Shown: positions 1 to 6,708, counted from the stretch's first letter. The stretch: DNA of 11,223 nt from Chloroflexota bacterium (GCA_022707725.1 JAKJAB010000090.1:1-11223); one strand, 5' to 3'. Notes: generated by a model not told the origin, from the letters alone. A program made the numbers and translations.

Positions 1-214
1 CGGCGGCGTTGGGGCGCACGATACCCGCCTCCAGGCCGTTTACGTAGCGAGCCAGCCGTGCTGTCCCGTGCGAGGGGATGCCGCGCGCATCTGCTGCCAC
101 TAACACGTCAGCGGCAATCATCGCATCTTCCTCAGAGAGACGACAGGCTTGAAAGACCTGTTGGCAAAAGTCCTGCAATTGTTCAATAGAAATTCGCACA
201 AATTCGGTGTTCAT
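1..214 (-). CDS. Ldh_2-family malate/L-lactate-type dehydrogenase, N-terminal part (runs off left edge)
   Basis: The first 71 residues are visible and the gene continues beyond base 1. The segment has the N-terminal signature of the Ldh_2 (malate/L-lactate/ureidoglycolate) NAD(P)-dependent oxidoreductases: a helical start, then ADARGIPSHGTARL at residues 41-54 with the conserved His49, and RYVNGLEAG at 57-64. This family reduces or oxidises 2-hydroxy acids and, in the DpkA branch, cyclic imino acids such as piperideine-2-carboxylate. The substrate cannot be chosen from this fragment. The ATG at 212-214 is preceded by AGAGGA (223-228) eight bases upstream, which supports the start. It is divergent from the racemase at 461. 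A good promoter and a small upstream ORF whose TGA overlaps this ATG precede it. Family assignment is fairly sure; the reaction is not. Confidence 0.85.
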   Translation of the reverse strand, partial: MNTEFVRISIEQLQDFCQQVFQACRLSEEDAMIAADVLVAADARGIPSHGTARLARYVNGLEAGIVRPNAA

Positions 215-291
215 GTTTTCAGTCCTCTGGTTTCCAGTTGGGGAAACGCACGGCGGGCGTTAGGTGCACCGGAGAGATTAGTGATCGGCAT
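211..291 (-). CDS. Candidate 26-aa upstream leader ORF overlapping the Ldh_2 start
   Basis: Reading leftward, an ATG at 289-291 follows GAGGAG (300-305) by eight bases. It opens a 26-codon frame (MPITNLSGAPNARRAFPQLE, then six more residues) whose TGA shares bases with the ATG of the Ldh_2 gene (ATGA overlap). It lies entirely inside the leader expected from the promoter at 334-362. The ribosome site and ATGA junction are what is seen. Translational coupling or attenuation is inference. The peptide has no run of one amino acid and matches nothing I recognise, so it may be chance. Confidence 0.4.
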   Translation of the reverse strand: MPITNLSGAPNARRAFPQLETRGLKT

Positions 292-333
292 TGTAGCTTC
301 TCCTCGCTGATTGATGGCCTTCATTCAAGTTTT

Positions 334-362
334 ATGATAGCCCTAAATCTGGAAACCGTCAA
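334..362 (-). promoter_or_regulatory. Sigma-70-type promoter for the Ldh_2 gene
   Basis: On the minus strand TTGACG (357-362) and TATCAT (334-339) are separated by exactly 17 bases. Each differs from consensus at one position. Transcription would start near 327, leaving a leader of about 35 bases before the small upstream ORF and about 110 before the dehydrogenase ATG. This is the best promoter match found in the window. Confidence 0.6.
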
Positions 363-390
363 TAGTTTTGCGCACGCCAGTTTTAGCGCG

Positions 391-404
391 TTTGACATTT
401 GACA
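391..404. repeat. Tandem TTTGACA direct repeat in the divergent intergenic region
   Basis: TTTGACA occurs twice back to back (391-397 and 398-404), about 60 bases upstream of the racemase ATG. Each copy contains a perfect TTGACA -35 hexamer for the plus strand. No good -10 follows at 16-18 bases; the nearest, TAAGAG at 420-425, is weak. It could be a -35 region for the racemase operon or a regulator half-site pair. Confidence 0.35.
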
Positions 405-460
405 AAAGCAGCCCATCCTTAAGAGTGTACGACTGACCCGTGTGAGCAAAGGAGTCACCC

Positions 461-1153
461 ATGAAAACAATCGGCCTGATCGGCGGTATGAGTTGGGAGT
501 CGTCGCTCGAGTACTATCGCATCACCAATGAGACGGTCAAAGAAAGACTGGGCGGTCTTCATTCCGCCGAATGTGTGATGTATTCTGTGGATTTCGCGGC
601 GATGGAGATACTACAACGTCAAGGGCGATGGCAAGAAGCCGCTCAACATCTGATTGGAGTAGCGCAGAACGTCGAAAAGGCCGGGGCCAATTTTGTTGTG
701 CTGTGCACCAATACGATGCACAAAGTGGCCGATGACATCCAGGCGAATATCACCATCCCCTTGTTGCACATCGCCGATGCGACGGCGCAGAGGGTGAGTG
801 CGACCGGTATCAAAACGATAGGACTGCTGGGTACGCGTTTCACGATGGAAGAAGACTTTTACAAAGGCCGTCTCAGTCATAGCTATGGTCTCAAAGTTAT
901 CGTACCTGACGATGACGAGCGCAAGATCGTCCATCGCGTCATCTACGACGAATTGGTGCTCGGCAACATCAGGCCGGAATCTCGGGCGCACTATGCGCGG
1001 ATTATGGAGCGATTGGTGCAGTCCGGTGCAGAAGGCATTATCCTCGGCTGCACAGAGATAGGTTTGCTGGTCCACGATGAGGACAGCCGCGTGCCGCTGT
1101 TCGATACGACGAGAATTCACGCCGTTGCAGCAGTGGAATACGCGCTTGCGTGA
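461..1153 (+). CDS. ygeA: YgeA-like broad-specificity amino-acid racemase (Asp/Glu racemase superfamily)
   Basis: This is a cytosolic, cofactor-independent racemase that interconverts L- and D-amino acids with two cysteines acting as base and acid. The protein is 230 aa, the same length as E. coli YgeA, and resembles it throughout from memory: GLIGGMSWES at 6-15, VLCTNTMHKVAD at 80-91 with Cys82, LLGTRFTMEEDFYKGRL at 122-138, and ILGCTEIGLLV at 194-204 with Cys197. Both catalytic cysteines are present. E. coli YgeA acts on several amino acids, homoserine among the best, so aspartate specificity should not be assumed. AAAGGAG sits six bases before the ATG. It is followed after 10 bases by a 167-aa unknown gene, probably co-transcribed, and is divergent from the Ldh_2 dehydrogenase, which may act on a related metabolite. 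Confidence 0.92.
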   Translation: MKTIGLIGGMSWESSLEYYRITNETVKERLGGLHSAECVMYSVDFAAMEILQRQGRWQEAAQHLIGVAQNVEKAGANFVVLCTNTMHKVADDIQANITIPLLHIADATAQRVSATGIKTIGLLGTRFTMEEDFYKGRLSHSYGLKVIVPDDDERKIVHRVIYDELVLGNIRPESRAHYARIMERLVQSGAEGIILGCTEIGLLVHDEDSRVPLFDTTRIHAVAAVEYALA

Positions 1154-1163
1154 GGAGGAGAAT

Positions 1164-1667
1164 ATGCCATTTGCGAAGAAATTCCGCGCGATGATGGATT
1201 TTCCATTTCCCGGTGACACCATCGGTGATTTCGAAATCGAGGACGTTGACGTTCACGACGAATGGGGCGCATCCGAGGGATACGTGTACGGGGTACGCAT
1301 CGTGCTGCGTGGACCGGGAGGAAAACAGGCCGCACTGCGCGCCCTCAAGCCGTTGTTCTCGCAACACCCGACGACCTTTTCGGGCTACGGCAATCCCTAC
1401 CAACTGTGGTTCAGAAAGCCGGAAATCGAAAGCCTGGGCGACCAACGTTACGCGGTGACTGTGAAGGGGTCGGGGGCGCGCATATACCTCGAGCAGAATT
1501 TGGCGCGCTTTCTGCAGTATCTGGATGACCAGCACCATTTGGCCGCGCCGTCTGATCCAGCAGAGCACAAGGCGTTGATCGAAGCTTACCTGGACCAGTA
1601 TCGCGTCGAAATCGCGCTCCAGGTGGCACGCTACCACAAAATATTGACAAAAACAGTAGACGGTTGA
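1164..1667 (+). CDS. Conserved-looking 167-aa protein of unknown function
   Basis: I do not recognise a named family. The protein is soluble, with no signal peptide or membrane segment, and is acidic near the N-terminus (GDFEIEDVDVHDEWGASEGY, about residues 21-40). The middle is rich in predicted beta strands and aromatic/glycine residues (FSGYGNPYQLWF, about 72-83). The C-terminal third (about 112-162) looks helical. The open frame extends upstream to an ATG at 1077. The ATG at 1164 is preferred because GAGGAG lies just before it and it avoids an 77-base overlap with the racemase. That ribosome site overlaps the racemase stop (TGAGGAGGAG), which implies tight coupling. The last codons and the TGA fall inside a short 7-nt-phased repeat (1654-1681), so the C-terminal end may be repeat-derived. 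It is probably an accessory protein co-transcribed with the racemase. Confidence 0.8.
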   Translation: MPFAKKFRAMMDFPFPGDTIGDFEIEDVDVHDEWGASEGYVYGVRIVLRGPGGKQAALRALKPLFSQHPTTFSGYGNPYQLWFRKPEIESLGDQRYAVTVKGSGARIYLEQNLARFLQYLDDQHHLAAPSDPAEHKALIEAYLDQYRVEIALQVARYHKILTKTVDG

Positions 1668-1681
1668 CGGTAAACAGCGAG
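1654..1681 (+). repeat. Four degenerate 7-nt tandem repeats (C-R-G-T-A-G-A type)
   Basis: CAGTAGA, CGGTTGA, CGGTAAA and CAGCGAG follow one another without gaps, all beginning C(A/G)G. The second unit supplies the TGA stop of the upstream unknown gene. The same heptamer type recurs at 8102-8145 between the GH172 and corA genes. It resembles the short tandemly repeated heptanucleotide elements known from some bacterial intergenic regions. Four degenerate units is a small array. Confidence 0.5.
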
Positions 1682-1707
1682 AGGAGTGCAAATTCCTGAG
1701 TTTGCGG

Positions 1708-1713
1708 TATAGT
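1708..1713 (+). promoter_or_regulatory. Possible -10 element upstream of the MFS gene
   Basis: TATAGT matches five of six bases of the sigma-70 -10 consensus in the 107-base gap before the transporter. The upstream -35 position (GTGCAA at 1686-1691, 16-base spacer) is poor, so the call is weak. It would give the transporter transcription independent of the racemase pair. Confidence 0.25.
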
Positions 1714-1774
1714 GCGCTGGAATCATAACCTGACAATCCAGTACTGGTAACCCAGCAACCTATTTGGAGGAACA

Positions 1775-3040
1775 TTGACCACCATCGCAAACCACTCGCT
1801 CTTCCGCACATTACGCGAGCTAAAAGGCAACCCGCGCATCAGCGTGCTTACTGAATTGATGTTCGGCATCCCGCACAATCTGTTTTCACCGTTTCTATCG
1901 GTCTATATGTTGGCCCTGGGCGTCACAGACCAGGGGATCGGGACCATCGCCAGCATAGGGCTGGCGTTCCAGATTCTCGGCGCGCTGCTCAGCGGCGCGA
2001 TTGTCGACAAGTACGGTCGCCGTCCGACCTTATTCGTGGCCGATCTGATTGCCTGGGGTGTACCCTGCTTGATTTGGGCCATAGCGCAGGATATGCGTTT
2101 CTTTCTCGCCGCCGCGATGCTAAACGGCCTGTTCCGCATCTCGCACACAGCCTGGACCTGCTTGATGATCGAGGATGCCGAGGAACGTCATCTGGTTCAC
2201 ATCTGGACCTGGATCACAATCTTCGGAATATGCTCCTCTTTCTTCACGCCGCTGGGCGGCTGGATTGTGGGACGCGTTGGCTTAGTACCGGCCATGCGTG
2301 GACTGCTCATCTTTGGCTGCGTGATGCTCACAGCCAAAGCGTTGGTGCTGTACCTCTTTTCGCACGAAACGGCCCGGGGAAAGTTACGCATCGAAGAAAC
2401 CCGCCACAAGTCGCTATTTAGCCTTCTGGGTGAGTATCGCAGCGTCTTCGGCCAGATCTTGCATTCCAAGCCGATTCTGGCAGCCCTATCCTTACTGGTG
2501 ATCGCCAACATTTTCGGCACCGTCCACGGCAGTTTTTGGGGCGTACTGTTCACCACTAAACTCGGATTCGCCGAATCACAAATCTCTCTCTACGTGATGC
2601 TGCGTTCGATTATTATCGCCTTATGTTTCTTTTTGATCGGTCCGCGTCTCACGAACATGCGTAATTTTCGTCTGCCACTGTGGATAGGGTGCGCAAGCTA
2701 TTTCGTCAGCCAGGCGCTGCTCGTCTTTATGCGGCCGCAGACGGTATCTTTGTTGGTGATCAGTGTAGCGCTTGAGGGTATCGGCGCGGCCCTGATCAAC
2801 CCGATGCTCGAATCGCTGCTGGCTGTGGCGCTGGAATCCCACGAGCGAGCGCGCCTCAGCGCCATGGTGTATGTGGCTCTGATCGTGGTCACCTCGCCCT
2901 TCCCGTGGATTGCCGGACAGCTCTCCGCGATTGATCGCTCCTTGCCCTTCGCGATGAATATGGGCCTGTTCGTGATTGGGGCAGGACTGGTGTGGGTGAT
3001 TGGTCGCCGGCAGTCGTTCGCGTCGCTCCATAGGGAGTAA
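1775..3040 (+). CDS. Major facilitator superfamily (MFS) transporter
   Basis: This is a 421-aa inner-membrane protein of the usual MFS length, with hydrophobic stretches consistent with 12 membrane segments. The MFS motif A is clear in the loop between segments 2 and 3: GAIVDKYGRRP at 74-84. A charged cytoplasmic loop (about 193-215) separates the two six-helix halves. The substrate cannot be read from sequence; the fold fits a drug or metabolite exporter as well as a sugar transporter. The start is a TTG at 1775-1777 with GGAGG four bases upstream, and no ATG candidate fits better. It stands alone: 107 bases after the unknown gene, on the same strand, and convergent with the response regulator that ends 25 bases downstream. 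No partner gene for its substrate is evident. Confidence 0.9.
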   Translation: MTTIANHSLFRTLRELKGNPRISVLTELMFGIPHNLFSPFLSVYMLALGVTDQGIGTIASIGLAFQILGALLSGAIVDKYGRRPTLFVADLIAWGVPCLIWAIAQDMRFFLAAAMLNGLFRISHTAWTCLMIEDAEERHLVHIWTWITIFGICSSFFTPLGGWIVGRVGLVPAMRGLLIFGCVMLTAKALVLYLFSHETARGKLRIEETRHKSLFSLLGEYRSVFGQILHSKPILAALSLLVIANIFGTVHGSFWGVLFTTKLGFAESQISLYVMLRSIIIALCFFLIGPRLTNMRNFRLPLWIGCASYFVSQALLVFMRPQTVSLLVISVALEGIGAALINPMLESLLAVALESHERARLSAMVYVALIVVTSPFPWIAGQLSAIDRSLPFAMNMGLFVIGAGLVWVIGRRQSFASLHRE

Positions 3041-3065
3041 CAGCTCTATCTAAACTGCCCAAAAA

Positions 3066-3704
3066 TCACAACAATCCGTGACGTCGGGCAATAGCCACAG
3101 CTTGGGTGCGGTTTTCGGCCTGGAGCTTGCCGAGGATGTTGGAGACGTGGTTCTTCACGGTTCCCTCGGAAATCACCAGCCGTTCGGCGATCTCGCGGTT
3201 GCCGTATCCCTGCGCCAGGAGCACCAGCACGTCGTGCTCGCGTTCGGTCAGCGGCTCGAGGGGGGCCGCTCCGGGGCAGATCATTTCGCGCAGCATCCGT
3301 GAAGCGATCTCCGGCTGAATAAAGACTTCACCAGAATACACCCGGCGGATGATCTGGGTCAGGTCATTGGCCGGTGTGTCTTTGAGCAGAAAACCACGCG
3401 CGCCGCTGCGCATTCCCTCGAAAACGTAATCGTCGCGGGCAAAGGTGGTGAGGATGATGATTTTTGCTTCCGGCCAGGCCCCGCAGATCGCCGCAATGGC
3501 TTCGAGACCATTCATCCGTGGCATCTGCACATCCATCAGAATGATGTCAGGGCGCAAGGTCATGGCCTGCCGGATCCCCTCCTCGCCGTCGCCGGCCGTC
3601 CCTACAACGCGAAAACCCGGTTCCAGGTCAAGAATGGTCTGCATCCCCTGCCGCATAAGGGTTTGATCTTCGACCAGCAACACGCGAATAGGCTGTTCCG
3701 TCAT
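3066..3704 (-). CDS. NarL/FixJ-family two-component response regulator (LuxR-type HTH)
   Basis: This 212-aa DNA-binding regulator is activated by phosphorylation. The receiver domain (about 6-122) carries the acidic pair Glu12-Asp13, the phospho-acceptor Asp58 in IILMDVQMP, Thr86, and Lys108 in FLLKD, so every active-site residue is intact. The C-terminal LuxR/GerE helix-turn-helix (about 149-210) reads LTEREHDVLVLLAQGYGNRE, then a typical recognition region with GTVKNHVSNILGKL. The ATG lies three bases after the stop of the kinase gene and its ribosome site is inside the kinase 3' end, so the two are translationally coupled and almost certainly cognate. It is the last gene of a minus-strand cassette with an ABC exporter, the likely target operon. 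It resembles YvfU and LnrK of Bacillus in arrangement. Confidence 0.95.
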   Translation of the reverse strand: MTEQPIRVLLVEDQTLMRQGMQTILDLEPGFRVVGTAGDGEEGIRQAMTLRPDIILMDVQMPRMNGLEAIAAICGAWPEAKIIILTTFARDDYVFEGMRSGARGFLLKDTPANDLTQIIRRVYSGEVFIQPEIASRMLREMICPGAAPLEPLTEREHDVLVLLAQGYGNREIAERLVISEGTVKNHVSNILGKLQAENRTQAVAIARRHGLL

Positions 3705-3707
3705 CCC

Positions 3708-4916
3708 TCACCCACCAATCACGGGCAGGCGCGCTTCGATGACGGCGCCACCGTCGTTGCATAAGGTCATCGTCCCGCCCAGACCTTCGACCCGTTCCCG
3801 CATTCCCCGCAGCCCAAAGTGATTCGGGCTGGCGTCGGCCTCGTCAGGTAGGCCAATGCCGTTGTCAGCAATCCGAACGGTTAGGGTGCGCGCCTTGCAG
3901 GACAGGCTCACGATGACATGGGTTGCCCGCGCGTGCTTCTCCACATTGGTCAAGGCTTCTTGAACCACGCGCCATATCGTCTCCGTCAGCACCGGACTGA
4001 GCGCAGGGGTCTCTTCGTCGAGAGTACAGGCGACCGTCAGACCGGTACGCTGTCCGAATTCCACACACAGGGACTGGAGGGCCGAATGCAGGTCACGGTC
4101 GCCGAGACCCGGCGCGCGCAGTCCTGCAATGGAACGACGCAGCGCATCCATACTGCTGCGGGTCAGCGTTTTCAGCGCATCCATCTGCGCTGTTGCACGC
4201 TCCGGATCGACGCGATAGAGCCGCTGCACGGCTTCCAACTGCACCGTCAGCGCCACCAGGGTATGTCCCAGGCTATCGTGAAGGTCGCGGGCCAGCCGTT
4301 CCCGTTCCCGCAACACGGCCAATTCCGCCTCACGCGCTTTCGTCGCCTCCAGCTCTTTCTTCGCCGCCTCCAGTCGGGCGATCAGCAGCCCGCGTTCCTG
4401 ACTGGTACGGCTCAACTGATTGACGAAGACCAGAATCACCGCAATCGAAATCCACTGCGCCAAAACGCCCAATAAGGCCCAGCTTGACGCTGTGATCATA
4501 CCCGTGCGCATCATAAAACGGTATATCACCACAAAGACAAACGTCGCACCAGTCAGCGCGCCCCACAAAGGCAACAGGCCAAACATCTGCCCAACATACG
4601 CAAATCCTAGCCACCAAATCGCCGGCGTCAACCAGATCTCGATCGCCCACAGCACCAGGCATACCACAAAGTAAGAGAGCAACAACCGGAGATCAGGCGG
4701 CCATTCCCGCTTGCTCATCACTAGCCACAGGTAAATGCCAGCCTGCGTCAAGAGCAGCACCGCCGTGACGATAGCACGCCACCCCAGGCCAACCCAGCTC
4801 TGCCACAAGGTGAGTACCAACGCACCGGCCAACGAGCCAAGCATCAGCACATTGAAGAACACGATGTACCAGCGATATTGCTCTCGCGGCAGTGGAAAGG
4901 TTGATTCAGATTTCAT
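3708..4916 (-). CDS. Membrane histidine kinase, HisKA_3/HATPase_c (NarL-system type)
   Basis: This is a 402-aa sensor kinase. The N-terminal half (about 17-166) has roughly six hydrophobic membrane segments with only short loops, so there is no separate extracellular sensor domain; it looks like an intramembrane sensor. A charged helix, probably coiled coil (about 170-208), leads to the HisKA_3 dimerisation box ERERLARDLHDSLGHTL with phospho-acceptor His213. The ATPase domain has the N box QEALTNVEKHA (Asn324), the G1 box ADNGIGLPD (350-358) and the G2 region HFGLRGMRERV (366-376), all intact. AGAGGA lies eight bases before the ATG. It is followed directly by its response regulator. An ABC transporter pair lies 88 bases upstream, beyond a hairpin. 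Kinases of this architecture next to export ABC genes (YvfT, DesK, LnrJ types) usually detect membrane state or membrane-active compounds; that role is inferred. Confidence 0.93.
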   Translation of the reverse strand: MKSESTFPLPREQYRWYIVFFNVLMLGSLAGALVLTLWQSWVGLGWRAIVTAVLLLTQAGIYLWLVMSKREWPPDLRLLLSYFVVCLVLWAIEIWLTPAIWWLGFAYVGQMFGLLPLWGALTGATFVFVVIYRFMMRTGMITASSWALLGVLAQWISIAVILVFVNQLSRTSQERGLLIARLEAAKKELEATKAREAELAVLRERERLARDLHDSLGHTLVALTVQLEAVQRLYRVDPERATAQMDALKTLTRSSMDALRRSIAGLRAPGLGDRDLHSALQSLCVEFGQRTGLTVACTLDEETPALSPVLTETIWRVVQEALTNVEKHARATHVIVSLSCKARTLTVRIADNGIGLPDEADASPNHFGLRGMRERVEGLGGTMTLCNDGGAVIEARLPVIGG

Positions 4917-4936
4917 CTACATTGTCCTCTCATCCA

Positions 4937-4942
4937 AGTATA
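4937..4942 (-). promoter_or_regulatory. Possible -10 element for a separate kinase/regulator transcript
   Basis: On the minus strand TATACT (five of six consensus bases) lies just upstream of the kinase. A -35 at 17 bases (TTCGCT, 4960-4965) is weak. The implied leader is only about 14 bases and barely includes the ribosome site. It would let kinase and regulator be expressed independently of the transporter genes. Confidence 0.25.
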
Positions 4943-4968
4943 GCCAGGAACAGTGAGAAAGCGAATCG

Positions 4969-5000
4969 GCGAGAAAGTATCCACTCACCCACTTTCTCGC
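4969..5000 (-). terminator. Perfect 10-bp hairpin after the ABC permease stop (terminator or attenuator-like)
   Basis: GCGAGAAAGT (4969-4978) and ACTTTCTCGC (4991-5000) form a perfect 10-bp inverted repeat around a 12-base loop. It begins four bases past the permease stop in its reading direction. No U-run follows on the minus strand, so it is not a textbook intrinsic terminator. It may stabilise or partly terminate the transporter message before the kinase/regulator pair. Confidence 0.45.
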
Positions 5001-5004
5001 GCTC

Positions 5005-5754
5005 CTAGGCTTTGGGCGACCAGCGAAAGAGTCGCGCTGCCGCCAGGGTTGCAAGAACAATATACCCCGTTGTGATCAGCAAGCTGAAGCCCAGGTCGGA
5101 ACTGAATTGCCCCTTGAGAAGCGGTGGGCGCACCAACTGAACCACCGCGTAGGCCGGGAGGTAGGGCGCCGCTTCCTGAAGCCACGTGGGCATGGCTTGA
5201 ATGGGCATAATCATATCGGTGATGAACATCTGACTGAAATTGAGCACTTGCCCCACCGCGACGGCCACTCCGGCTGTGGGCGCCACGCCGCTGATGACCT
5301 GTCCTATCGCTACAAAGGTCACGATACCGACGATAACCATGGGAAACGCGCGCAGCACTCCAGCCCACGTGAGCGGCATCCCGAAGACGAGGACGGCAAA
5401 GCTCACGATGAGGGTGCTTTGTAGTAAGCCGATCAAGACATTGACGAGCAAGTAGCTGCCCACCAGGGATGAGGCAGGAACCGGGCTGGTCTGCAAGCGG
5501 CGTAGGATCCCTTTCTCCCGCATTTCCACCATCAGCGTACCACTACTTAGCAAGCCAAAGGTCAGGATATTGAACACGACCACACCTGGCGCCACCCAGG
5601 TCATATAATCCGTGTCGCCCACCTGCCCTTCGCCAAAAACGAAGCGGTAAATGATGAGGATGAGGATGGGGAACGCCAGGTTCCAGAACAGGGTCATGCG
5701 ATTGCGTATGTGCATCAAGAACATAGCTTTAGTCAACAATGCGAAACGTTTCAT
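5005..5754 (-). CDS. ABC-2 type transporter permease
   Basis: This 249-aa inner-membrane permease has the usual ABC-2 layout: an N-terminal amphipathic stretch, a first segment at about 22-40, a long hydrophilic gap with the conserved EMREKGILRRLQTSPVP region (77-93), then four or five further membrane segments (about 98-125, 132-155, 165-185 and 222-241). EMREKG-type motifs followed by R-x-x-T/S-P are typical of ABC-2 export permeases such as YvfS and LnrM/N. AAGGAG lies before the ATG, and the ATPase gene stops 18 bases upstream, so the two are co-translated partners. One permease gene is present, so a homodimer is expected. The likely job is export of a drug, lipid or peptide; the substrate is unknown. 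The kinase/regulator pair follows downstream. Confidence 0.93.
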   Translation of the reverse strand: MKRFALLTKAMFLMHIRNRMTLFWNLAFPILILIIYRFVFGEGQVGDTDYMTWVAPGVVVFNILTFGLLSSGTLMVEMREKGILRRLQTSPVPASSLVGSYLLVNVLIGLLQSTLIVSFAVLVFGMPLTWAGVLRAFPMVIVGIVTFVAIGQVISGVAPTAGVAVAVGQVLNFSQMFITDMIMPIQAMPTWLQEAAPYLPAYAVVQLVRPPLLKGQFSSDLGFSLLITTGYIVLATLAAARLFRWSPKA

Positions 5755-5772
5755 GATATCTCTCCTTATCGA

Positions 5773-6708
5773 TCAGGCGACCAGGGCTTTGCCGGTCAGC
5801 TTCAAGAATACGTCTTCCAGGTTGGGTTGGCGCAGTGTAACATCGCCAACGGAATGACCCAACGTCGTCGCCAACACTTGCAGGGCCGCCAGCGTCGCCT
5901 GCGGCTCCGAGGTCTCGAGTTCCAGGTATTCACCCGTATAACGGGCCATACGCACACCGGGGAGGCCCTCCGCCTGCGCCAGCGCCACGTCGCAAGCGGT
6001 CTTTAGCACGGGATAGGCATCAAGTCCGGCAATGAGCCGCGCGGGGGTGTCGCAAGCCACAATTTCACCGCCATCGATAATAGCGACGCGACCACAAAGT
6101 GCTTCCGCCTCCTCCATCGCGTGTGTGGTGAGAACGATAGTGCGCCCTTCCTGATGTAACGTGCGGATCATAGCCCAAACGTCCCGCCGCGCCCGCGGGT
6201 CAAGCGCAGAGGTGGGTTCGTCCAGGAGAACGATTTCAGGATCGTTGGCTATGGCCAACGCCAGCGCCAGGCGCTGTTTTTGTCCGCCGGAAAGCCGGCG
6301 GGACAACTTTTGCGCTTGATCCTCCAGGTCAAAACGCGCAAGCACAGCAGAAATTTCAGCCGGCGTCAAAAAAACTTCATATAATGCCGCGTAGACTTCT
6401 ACCAATTCCGCCACCGTCAAATCATCCAACAACGCCGTATGCTGCAATTGGACGCCCAGGTGGGACTTCGTCGCCTGCGGCTGGCGCGTGACCTCAACCC
6501 CGGCAATCCGCACGCCGCCGGCCTCCGGTTGAAGAATACCCTCGACGCAAGAAAGCAGCGTGGTCTTGCCGGCCCCGTTCGGTCCCAGCAAACCAAAAAT
6601 CTCACCCTGGTGAATGTCCAAAGTCACATTGTCAAGCGCACGCACCTGGCGCGCGCCATGTCCATAGACGGCTGTAAGGTTCTCGATACGAATGAGTGTC
6701 TCGTTCAT
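5773..6708 (-). CDS. ABC transporter ATP-binding protein (ABC-2 exporter type)
   Basis: This 311-aa cytoplasmic ATPase powers the adjacent ABC-2 permease. The nucleotide-binding domain covers about 5-225, with Walker A GPNGAGKT (42-49), Q-loop Gln87, signature LSGGQKQR (139-146), Walker B IVLLDE (159-164), D-loop SALDP (167-171) and switch His196, all intact. About 85 residues follow. They end in TLRQPNLEDVFLKLTGKAL, the C-terminal helix typical of the DrrA/CcmA-type drug and antibiotic export ATPases. A strong ribosome site (AAGGAGGG) precedes the ATG. It is the first gene of the minus-strand cassette ATPase-permease-kinase-regulator, the same order as yvfRSTU in Bacillus subtilis. Drug or membrane-compound export with self-regulation is the likely role, by analogy only. 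Confidence 0.95.
   Translation of the reverse strand: MNETLIRIENLTAVYGHGARQVRALDNVTLDIHQGEIFGLLGPNGAGKTTLLSCVEGILQPEAGGVRIAGVEVTRQPQATKSHLGVQLQHTALLDDLTVAELVEVYAALYEVFLTPAEISAVLARFDLEDQAQKLSRRLSGGQKQRLALALAIANDPEIVLLDEPTSALDPRARRDVWAMIRTLHQEGRTIVLTTHAMEEAEALCGRVAIIDGGEIVACDTPARLIAGLDAYPVLKTACDVALAQAEGLPGVRMARYTGEYLELETSEPQATLAALQVLATTLGHSVGDVTLRQPNLEDVFLKLTGKALVA

Noticed and set aside
1077..1163. N-terminal extension of the 167-aa unknown protein to an upstream ATG
   Set aside because: The extension overlaps the racemase gene and lacks a ribosome site, while the ATG at 1164 has a good one.
1038..1811. Minus-strand open frame of 257 aa across the racemase end, the unknown gene and the MFS start
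   Set aside because: It crosses three plus-strand genes and intergenic DNA, has no ribosome site or recognisable domain, and is antisense to well-supported coding regions.
3041..3065. Possible bidirectional terminator between the convergent MFS and response-regulator genes
   Set aside because: The 25-base gap holds no inverted repeat; a single A-run alone is not enough.
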